From positions 1 through 6,460 of the forward strand of contig JADGRN010000081.1 in NCBI GenBank assembly GCA_017880825.1: 6,460 bases of DNA, given 5' to 3'. Positions within the stretch are counted from its first letter, which is position 1; the number at the start of each line of letters is the position of its first letter. Position numbers and translations under genes: made by a program. The notes below the pieces were generated by a model that searched no databases, was not told the origin of the DNA, and saw only the letters and a program-made list of their open reading frames with translations. Source of the stretch: Methylophilaceae bacterium. GTDB lineage: Bacteria; Pseudomonadota; Gammaproteobacteria; Burkholderiales; Methylophilaceae. This document shows positions 1-6,460 of the stretch, piece by piece.

Positions 1-238
1 GGAAATTGCCACCTTGTTCCTGATCTCCGCCGCGACGATACCCGTATTCTACCTGCCGGCGTTTTTCTTCGGCAGCGCGACGCGGTTCACCATCGTGGAT
101 ACCTGGCGGTTCTGGATCGTCCATCTTTGGGTGGAGGCCTTTCTGGAACTGTTCGTGACGGTGATGGTGGCCACGCTGTTCTATAAGCTCGGCCTCGTGG
201 CGCGACAAACCGCGGCGAGAGTCATTTACCTCGATGCC
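1..238 (+). CDS. Nitric-oxide-reductase-like haem-copper oxidase subunit, internal fragment
   Basis: This is an internal fragment in the frame whose codons begin at base 2. It is cut by the left window edge and by a junction at 230-238. The visible 79 residues are strongly hydrophobic and form two membrane segments. The second contains V-H-L-W-V-E followed by A-F-L-E-L-F. In NorB-type nitric oxide reductases this motif supplies one FeB-ligating histidine (codon 122-124) and a conserved nearby glutamate (codon 134-136). The segment then ends in R-V-I-Y-L-D-A, which in this family leads to the helix carrying the next two metal-binding histidines; that helix is missing. Known members of the family reduce NO to N2O, or O2 to water, in the cytoplasmic membrane. 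The subfamily (cNOR, qNOR, sNOR, eNOR or similar) cannot be settled from this piece. The frame stays open to a TGA at 575-577 only because it then reads antisense ileS; that tail is not real protein. Confidence 0.72.
230..238. other. Junction between NOR-like gene and reversed ileS
   Basis: To the left, the + strand reads as a NOR-like membrane protein ending V-I-Y-L-D-A. To the right, the - strand reads as IleS ending R-V-E-Q-Q-G-I-E, where the family normally continues A-W. The nine bases CTCGATGCC fit both genes: L-D-A on + and G-I-E on -. The overlap may extend to base 247, because L-D-A-L-L-F is also a tolerable continuation of the NOR-like protein. Left of the junction, the ileS frame continues without a stop to base 1, but its translation has no resemblance to IleS (for example R-R-G-L-S-R-H-E). 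Both genes are therefore truncated at the same point. There are no insertion-sequence ends or flanking repeats beyond this microhomology. An assembly chimera is more likely than a biological breakpoint, but the sequence alone cannot decide. Confidence 0.75.
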
Positions 239-1834
239 CTGCTGTTCCACACGCAGCGCGACTTCTTCCAGCAGTTGCAGGGTGTCCGGATGCGGCTCAC
301 CGGTTTCCCTGTGCACGAACAGCGGCATCGGCACTCCCCAGTTGCGCTGGCGCGACACGCACCAATCGGGGCGATTTTTGATCATCGCCTCCAAGCGCGC
401 ACGCCCCCAAGCCGGGAAGAACTGCGTATGCTCTACCGCCGCGTTGGCGATGCCGCGCAGTGTCTGGCCATCCCTGCCGTGCTGGCCCATGCCGATGAAC
501 CATTGATGCGTGGCGCGGAAAATTACCGGCGTCTTGTGGCGCCAGCAGTGCGGGTAGCTGTGATTGAGACGGCTTGACGCCAGCAGGTTGCCACTGGCGG
601 TAAGGGTCTCGATGACAGTTTTGTTGGCATCCCACACGCTCATGCCGCCGACCAGCGGAATCTTGGCGAAGAACTTACCGTTGTCATCCACCGGGTTGTC
701 CACCGGCAGGTCGTAACGCATGCCCACCGCATAGTCTTCCAAGCCATGCGCCGGCGCGGTATGCACCAGACCGGTACCGGCATCGGTGGTGACGTGGTCG
801 CCGCAGATCACGGGCACTTGGCGCTCGAAAAACGGATGTTGCAGTTTTAAACCCTCTAAGGCTAAGCCACTGCACTTTGCATGCCGTTTGAAGGTACCGA
901 CACCGTAGCGACGTAGAACTGGTGGCAGCAATAGATTCTGGTAATCCTCTGAGGTTGGGTTTTCTAGACTCGCAACACTAGATGCCTGTCCTGCGGCTTC
1001 GTCATTCACGAATGCATCCCCAAGAATAAACCAGCCTTTGTCTGTCTCAACAAGATCGTACTCATATTCTGGATGCACGCAAACCGCCTGATTGGCTGGC
1101 AAGGTCCACGGCGTGGTGGTCCAGATCACGGCAAAAGCTGGCACATTCAGATGATCGACACCAAAGGCTCGCGTCAGGGCAACGTTGTCCAGAACCTGGA
1201 ATGCCACGTCGATTGCGGGTGAGTTCTTGTCCTCGTATTCGACTTCGGCCTCGGCCAATGCGGAGCCGCAATCCACGCACCAATGTACCGGCTTGCTGCC
1301 TTGATACAGGTAGCCATTTTCATAAACTTTACCCAAGGCGCGCATGATGTCGGCCTCGGTTTTGTAGTCCATGGTGAGGTAAGGGTTGTCCCATTCGCCC
1401 AATACGCCTAGGCGAATAAAATCGGCCTTCTGCCGTTCAATCTGTACCTCTGCATATTCACGGCACAGCTCGCGAAACTTGGCTGCAGGAATATTCTTGC
1501 CGTGGGTCTTTTCGACCATCAACTCAATCGGCAGGCCATGGCAATCCCAGCCCGGCACGTAAGGCGCATCAAAACCGCTCAAGGTCTTGGACTTGATGAT
1601 GATATCTTTGAGTATCTTGTTGACGGCATGGCCGATGTGGATGTCACCATTGGCGTAGGGCGGGCCGTCATGCAGGATGAATTTCGGACGGCCTGTGGAC
1701 GCCTTGCGAATGCGTTGATAGAGCTTCTTTTCCTGCCAGGCTTTGACCCAGGCCGGTTCGCGCTTGGCAAGGTCACCGCGCATGGGGAAAGGCGTATCGG
1801 GAAGGTTTAGTTTGTATTTTTTATCGTCGGTCAT
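230..1834 (-). CDS. ileS: Isoleucyl-tRNA synthetase, N-terminal 535 codons, 3' end lost
   Basis: IleS charges tRNA-Ile with isoleucine in the cytoplasm and hydrolyses mischarged valine. The ATG at 1834 opens M-T-D-D-K-K-Y and then the family's [11 protein letters not shown]. The class I signature [12 protein letters not shown] lies at residues 58-69, followed by [12 protein letters not shown]. The editing (CP1) domain has [11 protein letters not shown] at 238-248 and [16 protein letters not shown] at 353-368, with D367 matching the catalytic editing aspartate D342 of E. coli. [15 protein letters not shown] follows at 488-502. Codon-by-codon reading finds no stop or frameshift. Homology ends at E535, so the KMSKS loop, anticodon-binding domain and zinc region (about 400 residues) are missing; as shown, the product could not work. 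Residues about 272-330 carry an expansion of roughly 25 residues relative to E. coli. The start overlaps the ribF stop as ATGA, with no clear Shine-Dalgarno sequence. Confidence 0.95.
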
Positions 1835-2763
1835 TTTATGTTTTGAATGTATAAGCTCTTGAAATAATCTCGTGCCGCCTGTTCATCGGCCTTAATCCAG
1901 TGTTTAAGGGTTTCTATGTCCGGGAATTTCATTTCATCGCGGATTTTTTGTAAAAACTGCACCCGCACATGGCTACCGTAAATTTCCTGATCGAAGTCGA
2001 ACAGATGCACTTCCAGCGTAGGCTTGGCTTTAAACTTTACCGTAGGCCGCACACCCAGGCTCGCTACTCCGAACAAATCATTGTTGTGCAAACCTTGCAA
2101 TTTTACCGCATAGACACCGAAAAGCGGGGGCGGATCGTGACGCATGTGCACATTGGCCGTGGGATACCCCAGCTCTCGGCCCAATTTATCGCCATGCACC
2201 ACTTTGCCACTGATGCTGTACGGACGGCCAAGCAACGCGGCCGCCCTGTCAAGCTCACCGGATGCAAGCGCCTCACGCACTGCGGTACTGGAAACGCGCA
2301 CGCCATTTAACTCGACATGCGGCAGGCTAACCAGATCGAATCCGGCAGCTTCGAAATCGGCTATTGCACCTTTACGCCCGGCGCCAAAACGAAAATCCTC
2401 ACCGACCAATATCGAGCGTGCATCCAGTGCATCGCGCAAAATATTTTGCATGAAGGCTTCTGCGGTCACCGCCGCAAAACGCTGATTGAACTGGCAGACG
2501 TACACTTGCTCGACCCCGGCCTCGGCAAATAGCTCAAGCTTTTCGCGCAGAGATGTCAGTCTTGCCGGAGCCCGGCTAGGAGTAAAAAATTCACGCGGAT
2601 GCGGCTCAAAAGTCAGCACTGCTGGCGTCAGTTGGCTGGCTGCGGCTTTTTCAGTCAAACGCTGCAAAACTGTCTGATGGCCAAGATGCACGCCGTCGAA
2701 ATTACCAATGGCTAGTGCGATAGGCGACCGAGATTGCTGCGGGAAATGGCGGAAAACTTGCAT
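1831..2763 (-). CDS. ribF: Bifunctional riboflavin kinase / FAD synthetase
   Basis: RibF phosphorylates riboflavin to FMN and then adenylylates FMN to FAD, in the cytoplasm. The protein has 310 residues, normal for the family. The N-terminal nucleotidyltransferase domain shows [10 protein letters not shown] at 20-29, [10 protein letters not shown] at 51-60, G-E-D-F-R-F-G at 121-127 and R-V-S-S-T-A-V-R at 156-163. The C-terminal kinase domain shows G-Y-P-T-A-N at 199-204, G-V-R-P-T-V at 237-242 and the likely catalytic glutamate E251 in L-E-V-H-L-F-D-F. The frame is open upstream to 2829, but the ATG at 2763 is preferred: family homology begins there, and the longer version would overlap murJ by about 60 bases with residues unlike RibF. 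It starts 4 bases after the murJ stop with only a weak ribosome-binding site, and its TGA overlaps the ileS ATG, so translation along the three genes is probably coupled. Confidence 0.96.
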   Translation of the reverse strand: MQVFRHFPQQSRSPIALAIGNFDGVHLGHQTVLQRLTEKAAASQLTPAVLTFEPHPREFFTPSRAPARLTSLREKLELFAEAGVEQVYVCQFNQRFAAVTAEAFMQNILRDALDARSILVGEDFRFGAGRKGAIADFEAAGFDLVSLPHVELNGVRVSSTAVREALASGELDRAAALLGRPYSISGKVVHGDKLGRELGYPTANVHMRHDPPPLFGVYAVKLQGLHNNDLFGVASLGVRPTVKFKAKPTLEVHLFDFDQEIYGSHVRVQFLQKIRDEMKFPDIETLKHWIKADEQAARDYFKSLYIQNIK

Positions 2764-2767
2764 GAGC

Positions 2768-4306
2768 CTACACCGCTGTGCGGTGCATGAAATCTTTGAT
2801 GCGTATGCCCAAACACCACAAGGCAGCAAAGTAGCTGGCTGCTCCCAGCACGATCAAACCAGTCAGATGGAGTAATCGCGGCAGGACGGCGTAATGCAAC
2901 CAGGTCTCGCTAGCGCCGGCAGCAAAATATAAAACTAAAGCCATCGCAGCGACGGCTAGCCCGAGCTTGCCTAGGAATAATATCCAGCCCGGCTGCGGCT
3001 GATAGACATTGGCACGCCGCAAGTGGTAATACAGTAGACCGGCATTCAGGCAGGCGCCGAGACCGATGGATAGCGCCAAACCGGCATGCTTCAGGGTGCC
3101 GATAAAGACCAGATTCATCATCTGGGTAGCAAACAAGGTGAATAGCGCGATTTTGACTGGGGTTTTAATGTTTTGGCGTGAATAAAAGGCCGGCGCCAGC
3201 ACTTTAACTAAAATCAAACCGAGCAATCCCAGACTGTAAGCCATGAGTGCCTGCTGTGTCATCCATACATCGTTATCGTTGAATGCGCCGTAGTGGAACA
3301 GGCTTACCACCAGCGGCACCGCCAGCACGGCCAGCGCCACCGCTGCAGGCAAAGCGAGGATGAAGGTCAGGCGCAGGCCCCAGTCCATCAATTGCGAGTA
3401 TTCGCCATCCGCCTTGTCAGCGTAGGATTTGGACAGGCTGGGCAACAATATCGTCCCCAGTGCCACGCCCAGCATGCCGGTGGGGAACTCCATCAGGCGG
3501 TCAGCATAATACAGCCATGAAACGCTACCGGAGGCCAGAAATGAGGCGAAAATGGTATTGATGAGCAATGACAACTGGGCTATCGAAACGCCGAATACCG
3601 CCGGGCCCATGAGTTTGAGGATGCGCCACACACCTTCGTCATGTAGATTCAGGCTGAAACGTGGGACCAGGCCAATCTTGAGTAAAAACGGCACCTGAAA
3701 TGCCAGTTGCAGGACACCGCCGAGAAACACCGCCCATGCCAGCACCAGGATAGGAGGATTAAAATAAGGGGCAAGAAATAATGCTGCGACAATAAACGAA
3801 AGGTTGAGCCACACCGGCGTAAATGCCGGTACCGAAAAACGGCTATAGGTATTGAGCACACCCCCCGCCAGTGACACCAGCGAAATAAAGAAAATATATG
3901 GAAAAATGATGCGCAACATCTGGATGGTGAGGGCAAATTTTTCCGGGTCAGTTTTAAAGCCTGGCGCGCTGACATACACCACCCAAGGCGCCACAAGCAT
4001 GCCCAGCAGCGTGACCACAATCAACGCCAGGCCCAATAATGTAGCCACATGATTGACTAATACGTGCGTGTCGTCATGGCCGCGCCGGTTCTTGTATTCC
4101 GCCAACACCGGCACGAAGGCTTGGGAGAAAGCGCCTTCGGCGAATAGGCGGCGTAGCAAATTGGGAATCTTAAAGGCAACGAAAAAGGCATCGGTATAAA
4201 CGCCGGCGCCAAACACGCGCGCGATCAGGGTGTCGCGCACAAACCCCAACACACGTGATAGAAATGTCATACTGCCGACGGCAGCCAGCGCTTTCAGCAG
4301 ATTCAT
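2768..4306 (-). CDS. murJ: Lipid II flippase MurJ (MviN family)
   Basis: MurJ is a polytopic inner-membrane protein of the MOP exporter superfamily that flips lipid II from the cytoplasmic to the periplasmic leaflet for peptidoglycan synthesis. The 512-residue product matches the usual length, is hydrophobic throughout and is consistent with the 14 membrane segments of the family. The N-terminus has the hallmark [10 protein letters not shown], then [19 protein letters not shown] and [11 protein letters not shown]. Charged residues important in E. coli MurJ sit at the same positions here: R18, R24, D39, R52, D269 and R270, the last two in [10 protein letters not shown]. The ATG at 4306 gives the canonical N-terminus; the two ATGs just upstream (4317, 4320) are out of frame. 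No strong Shine-Dalgarno sequence precedes it. It is the first gene of the murJ-ribF-ileS run and is divergent from rpsT. Confidence 0.97.
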   Translation of the reverse strand: MNLLKALAAVGSMTFLSRVLGFVRDTLIARVFGAGVYTDAFFVAFKIPNLLRRLFAEGAFSQAFVPVLAEYKNRRGHDDTHVLVNHVATLLGLALIVVTLLGMLVAPWVVYVSAPGFKTDPEKFALTIQMLRIIFPYIFFISLVSLAGGVLNTYSRFSVPAFTPVWLNLSFIVAALFLAPYFNPPILVLAWAVFLGGVLQLAFQVPFLLKIGLVPRFSLNLHDEGVWRILKLMGPAVFGVSIAQLSLLINTIFASFLASGSVSWLYYADRLMEFPTGMLGVALGTILLPSLSKSYADKADGEYSQLMDWGLRLTFILALPAAVALAVLAVPLVVSLFHYGAFNDNDVWMTQQALMAYSLGLLGLILVKVLAPAFYSRQNIKTPVKIALFTLFATQMMNLVFIGTLKHAGLALSIGLGACLNAGLLYYHLRRANVYQPQPGWILFLGKLGLAVAAMALVLYFAAGASETWLHYAVLPRLLHLTGLIVLGAASYFAALWCLGIRIKDFMHRTAV

Positions 4307-4357
4307 TGCACACGCATCATTGAAGGTTGATTAAACTACAATTAAATTGAACATCGG

Positions 4358-4366
4358 ATTTTAGCA
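4358..4366 (-). promoter_or_regulatory. Candidate extended -10 promoter for murJ-ribF-ileS
   Basis: Read on the - strand, this is TGC-TAAAAT, a good extended -10 element (TGn followed by a near-consensus hexamer). It would start transcription near 4351 and give a leader of about 45 bases. No convincing -35 hexamer lies 16-18 bases upstream, which is tolerable for an extended -10 promoter. The placement between rpsT and murJ supports it, but no transcript start is known. Confidence 0.4.
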
Positions 4367-4392
4367 TGCGTTGGCACGCGCCATGATACGCC

Positions 4393-4421
4393 TTGCAATC
4401 CGGCCTGAAAAAAGCTACTAT
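4393..4421 (+). promoter_or_regulatory. Sigma-70-type promoter of rpsT
   Basis: A -35 box TTGCAA (4393-4398) and a -10 box TACTAT (4416-4421) are separated by an ideal 17 bases. The predicted start near 4428 gives a leader of about 32 bases. The region just upstream (4331-4360) is AT-rich and could act as an UP-like element, fitting a strongly expressed ribosomal protein gene. Confidence 0.7.
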
Positions 4422-4449
4422 GTTCGGCTTCGTAATTTGATAATCATTT

Positions 4450-4453
4450 AGGA
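4450..4453 (+). promoter_or_regulatory. Ribosome binding site of rpsT
   Basis: AGGA lies 6 bases before the ATG at 4460 and fixes this start. E. coli rpsT begins with UUG, a weak start tied to autogenous control; here the start codon is ATG. Confidence 0.65.
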
Positions 4454-4459
4454 ATATCC

Positions 4460-4723
4460 ATGGCAAATAGTGCACAGGCAAGAAAACGTGCCCGTCAAGC
4501 GGTCAAGGTGAATGCGCATAACGCAAGCCTGCGCTCGATGCTGCGTACCGCAATCAAGAAGGTTACTAAGGCTGTAGAAGCTGGCGATAAAGCCGCCGCA
4601 ACTGCCACTTTCGCCGAGAACATCAGCGTAATCGATCGTATCGCGGATAAAAAGATTATTCACAAAAACAAAGCCTCGCGTCATAAAAGCCGCTTGAGTG
4701 CTGCTATCAAGGCAATGGCCTAA
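4460..4723 (+). CDS. rpsT: 30S ribosomal protein S20
   Basis: S20 is a primary-binding protein of the small ribosomal subunit that contacts 16S rRNA as a helical bundle. The product has 87 residues, the same length as E. coli S20, and is very basic. It opens [13 protein letters not shown] and keeps the family blocks [25 protein letters not shown] and [13 protein letters not shown]. It is a single-gene transcription unit, with its own promoter at 4393-4421 and a strong terminator 17 bases after its TAA. It is divergent from murJ, the arrangement seen in many proteobacteria, and convergent with purK. Confidence 0.98.
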   Translation: MANSAQARKRARQAVKVNAHNASLRSMLRTAIKKVTKAVEAGDKAAATATFAENISVIDRIADKKIIHKNKASRHKSRLSAAIKAMA

Positions 4724-4740
4724 GCCCTGCTTTTGTAATT

Positions 4741-4770
4741 AAAAAGCCGAACTGAATGTTCGGCTTTTTT
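4741..4770. terminator. Bidirectional intrinsic terminator between rpsT and purK
   Basis: A perfect hairpin has arms AAAAAGCCGAAC (4741-4752) and GTTCGGCTTTTT (4758-4769) around a five-base loop TGAAT, with one more T at 4770. On the + strand the 7-bp GC-containing core is followed by a T run, terminating rpsT. On the - strand the A run at 4741-4745 becomes the T run, so the same hairpin can terminate purK, whose stop lies 23 bases away. Confidence 0.9.
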
Positions 4771-4792
4771 GTTGTCTGCTACCCTCCCCGCC

Positions 4793-6001
4793 TTAGACTA
4801 TCCCCAACTCGCTACGCACCTTCATCGCCTGCTCCAGGACTGCTTGAGCATCCTCGCCGATCACGGTGAAATGCCCCATTTTGCGTCCTGTTCTTGCCTC
4901 GTGCTTGCCGTAAAGATGCAGTTTTAAATTGTCCCGTGCGAAGGCTTTGTTCCAGGCGGGCTCGACATTCAACGAGCCGTGGTGACGGCTCCAAATATTA
5001 CCCAGGATATTCACCATCACCGCGTTGCTATGCAACCGCGCATTGCCCAAGGGCAAACCGGCCATCACGCGCACCTGTTGTTCAAATTGATTGGTGATAC
5101 AGGCATCCAGCGTGTAATGGCCTGAGTTGTGCGGGCGCGGTGCAATTTCATTGACCAAAAGCCGGCCGCCACAAACGAAAAACTCGACACCGAGCACGCC
5201 AACGTAATCAAGCTTTTCGGCAACCTGTTTGGCCAATATTTGGGCTGATTCACGCACTTCGGCAGAACCTCTGGCCGGTACGATGCTGATGTCGAGAATG
5301 CCATGCAAATGGCTATTTTCGGCGGTAGGGAAAGCAGCAATATTGCCCTGCGCATCGCGCGCCAACACCACGGAAACCTCGTAATCCAGCGTCTGCATCC
5401 GCTCCAGCACACAGGCCTCCCCCTTGAAACTGGCAAATGCGGCTTGTGTTTCCTGCTGGTTGGCAACGCGCACCTGGCCTTTGCCGTCGTAACCAAAGCG
5501 CGCCACTTTAAGGATGCCCGGATATAAAACGCTGCCTGACTCCGGGATGTCCTGGGCCGTTTGAATCACCGCATAAGCTGCGACCGGCAAACCTGCGTCA
5601 CGCAGAAAGTTTTTTTCCAGTACACGGTTTTGCGCGATAGCCACCGACTTTGCGCCAGGCCTTACAGTAGCGCTTTGTGCAAGATATTCGAGCGTTGCGG
5701 CGGGGACGTTCTCAAATTCCGTGGTGAACGCTACGCAGCTTTGCGCCATGCTCTTGAGAGCAGCCATGTCATCATAAGCGGCACATACATGCACATCAGC
5801 AATCTTGCCTGCCGGACTGTTCTGGTCAGGATCAAGCACGGTGACGCGATAGCCCATTTCATGCGCGGCAATCACAAAAAAGCGGCCTAATTGACCGCCT
5901 CCCAACATGCCCAGCATCGCTGGTGGAAGTATCGTGTGCAAAAAACTTCGCTCACGATTGCTGTGTTGCAAATGCTGCCCAAAATCCTCATTTACGCTCA
6001 T
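4793..6001 (-). CDS. purK: N5-carboxyaminoimidazole ribonucleotide synthase (ATPase subunit)
   Basis: PurK uses ATP and bicarbonate to carboxylate aminoimidazole ribonucleotide (AIR) to N5-CAIR, the substrate of PurE, in cytoplasmic purine synthesis. The ATP-grasp fold is clear: G-M-L-G-G-G-Q-L-G-R at residues 31-40, F-T-T-E-F-E-N-V-P, then K-V-A-R-F-G-Y-D-G-K-G-Q at 165-176, and the metal/nucleotide site N-E-I-A-P-R-P-H-N-S-G-H at 284-295. It ends with K-M-G-H-F-T-V, typical of the C-terminal domain. The ATG at 6001 (402 residues) is preferred because GGAG lies 5 bases upstream. An in-frame start at 6025 (410 residues), also behind a purine-rich GGAAGG, cannot be excluded. Either start leaves about 25-35 residues before the conserved I-L-P-P-A-M-L-G-M-L, longer than E. 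coli PurK. It follows purE after a gap of about 80 bases, likely in one operon. Confidence 0.94.
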   Translation of the reverse strand: MSVNEDFGQHLQHSNRERSFLHTILPPAMLGMLGGGQLGRFFVIAAHEMGYRVTVLDPDQNSPAGKIADVHVCAAYDDMAALKSMAQSCVAFTTEFENVPAATLEYLAQSATVRPGAKSVAIAQNRVLEKNFLRDAGLPVAAYAVIQTAQDIPESGSVLYPGILKVARFGYDGKGQVRVANQQETQAAFASFKGEACVLERMQTLDYEVSVVLARDAQGNIAAFPTAENSHLHGILDISIVPARGSAEVRESAQILAKQVAEKLDYVGVLGVEFFVCGGRLLVNEIAPRPHNSGHYTLDACITNQFEQQVRVMAGLPLGNARLHSNAVMVNILGNIWSRHHGSLNVEPAWNKAFARDNLKLHLYGKHEARTGRKMGHFTVIGEDAQAVLEQAMKVRSELGIV

Positions 6002-6082
6002 GTAAACTCCGGTTTTGGTCATCATTTGCGCCTTCCACTCCCATCGCTCGGGTATTTTGCAATTTAATTATTTCTGAACTTC
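6002..6082 (-). other. purE-purK intergenic spacer
   Basis: This 81-base AT-rich spacer (57 bases if purK begins at 6025) has no hairpin terminator and no convincing promoter that I can see. Read-through from purE into purK is therefore expected. It contains two purine-rich tracts on the - strand, one ahead of each candidate purK start. Confidence 0.5.
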
Positions 6083-6460
6083 TCAAGGCTGCTCCGACAA
6101 TTTCATGGCGTGCACTTTTGCCGTTTGTTTGGCACGGAAATCAGCCAGTTTTTTGGCCAGTTTCGCGTCATGGTTTGCCAGCACTGACACCGCAAACAAC
6201 CCCGCATTTGCCGCACCCGCTTCGCCTATGGCAAAGGTGGCAACCGGGATGCCTCTAGGCATCTGAACGATGGATAACAAGGAATCCTGACCCTGTAAAT
6301 GCTTGGAAGGCACAGGCACGCCAAGCACAGGTAAGGTGGTCTTGGCCGCCACCATGCCGGGTAAATGGGCTGCGCCACCGGCACCCGCAATGATCACCTG
6401 AAAACCGTCTTTTGCTGCATTCTCGGCGAAGCTAAACATTAGATCCGGCGTGCGATGCGC
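6083..6460 (-). CDS. purE: N5-CAIR mutase, class I PurE, N-terminus beyond window
   Basis: PurE converts N5-CAIR to CAIR, the step after PurK. The frame is open through the right edge: it reads [12 protein letters not shown] from base 6460, so the ATG at 6439 is the internal methionine of this conserved motif and not the start. By comparison with E. coli PurE (169 residues, catalytic H45 in S-A-H-R-T-P), about 40-45 N-terminal residues lie outside, including the first nucleotide-binding loop. The remaining part is intact: [35 protein letters not shown] and [10 protein letters not shown], which build the octamer active site of class I PurE. The TGA is at 6083-6085, upstream of purK on the same strand. 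Confidence 0.95.
   Translation of the reverse strand, partial: AHRTPDLMFSFAENAAKDGFQVIIAGAGGAAHLPGMVAAKTTLPVLGVPVPSKHLQGQDSLLSIVQMPRGIPVATFAIGEAGAANAGLFAVSVLANHDAKLAKKLADFRAKQTAKVHAMKLSEQP

Noticed and set aside
14..577. A 187-residue + strand open frame starting with TTG
   Set aside because: Only codons up to about 238 belong to the NOR-like protein. The remainder is the antisense of ileS, which reads perfectly as IleS on the other strand. The TTG is internal to the membrane protein, not a start.
684..1283. Small - strand open frames inside ileS
   Set aside because: They are out of frame with the continuous IleS reading, which is intact over the same bases. The true ileS frame has no stop inside the window, so it does not appear as a closed frame.
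1502..1810. A + strand open frame of 102 residues opposite the ileS 5' region
   Set aside because: It is antisense to the HIGH-motif region of IleS, shows no ribosome-binding site, and matches no family I recognise. It is a shadow of a conserved gene.
1969..2532. Overlapping + strand open frames opposite ribF
   Set aside because: They lie entirely within the strongly conserved ribF coding sequence on the - strand; several mutually overlapping frames here are typical of shadow frames.
2764..2829. A 22-residue N-terminal extension of RibF
   Set aside because: The extension overlaps the 3' end of murJ and has no RibF-like residues. The ATG at 2763 places the G-N-F-D-G-V-H motif at the usual distance from the N-terminus.
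2764..2830. An FMN riboswitch ahead of ribF
   Set aside because: There are only 4 non-coding bases between murJ and ribF, and nothing resembling the multi-stem RFN element lies there or in the murJ leader.
6083..6439. PurE as a complete 118-residue protein starting at 6439
   Set aside because: Upstream codons to the window edge continue the conserved A-H-R-T-P-D motif, so the gene extends beyond the window and that ATG is internal.
1..6460. CRISPR array, insertion sequence, phage or toxin-antitoxin elements
   Set aside because: I saw no regularly spaced repeats, transposase motifs, terminal inverted repeats or toxin-antitoxin-like small gene pairs. Apart from the truncated genes and short spacers, the window is filled by recognisable housekeeping genes.

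Overview
The window looks like chromosomal DNA of a betaproteobacterium, probably close to the Nitrosomonadales/Gallionellaceae or methylotroph groups. That placement rests on protein style and on gene order (rpsT diverging from murJ-ribF-ileS, and a purE-purK pair); it is an inference, since no database search was possible. Almost everything present is housekeeping. I found no CRISPR array, insertion sequence, tRNA or rRNA gene, and no convincing undescribed multi-gene system.

Layout, left to right. Bases 1-238 hold an internal piece of a + strand gene for a nitric-oxide-reductase-like haem-copper oxidase subunit. At about 230-238 this piece abuts, head-on, the interior of an ileS gene on the - strand. 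ileS runs intact from its start at 1834 for 535 codons and then loses its normal sequence before the KMSKS loop and the anticodon-binding domain. Upstream of ileS on the same strand are ribF (1831-2763) and murJ (2768-4306). The three genes are packed as an operon: a 4-base gap between murJ and ribF, and an ATGA stop/start overlap between ribF and ileS. A 153-base intergenic region (4307-4459) carries divergent promoter candidates for murJ and for rpsT (4460-4723, ribosomal protein S20). A strong, apparently bidirectional terminator (4741-4770) separates rpsT from the convergent purK (4793-6001). purK follows purE, whose N-terminal part is cut off by the right edge of the window.

How the genes work together. 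MurJ moves lipid II across the membrane for peptidoglycan synthesis, RibF makes FMN and FAD, and IleS charges tRNA-Ile. This murJ-ribF-ileS order is a familiar proteobacterial growth-related cluster, usually followed by lspA and ispH, which are absent here because of the junction. PurE and PurK together convert AIR to CAIR in purine synthesis.

The main anomaly is the 230-238 junction. Two unrelated genes in opposite orientations are both truncated at one point, and a short stretch reads sensibly in both. A metagenome assembly chimera or contig-end artefact is the simplest explanation; a real inversion or deletion breakpoint is the alternative. A second, weaker anomaly is a roughly 25-residue expansion with shifted codon use in the editing domain of IleS.
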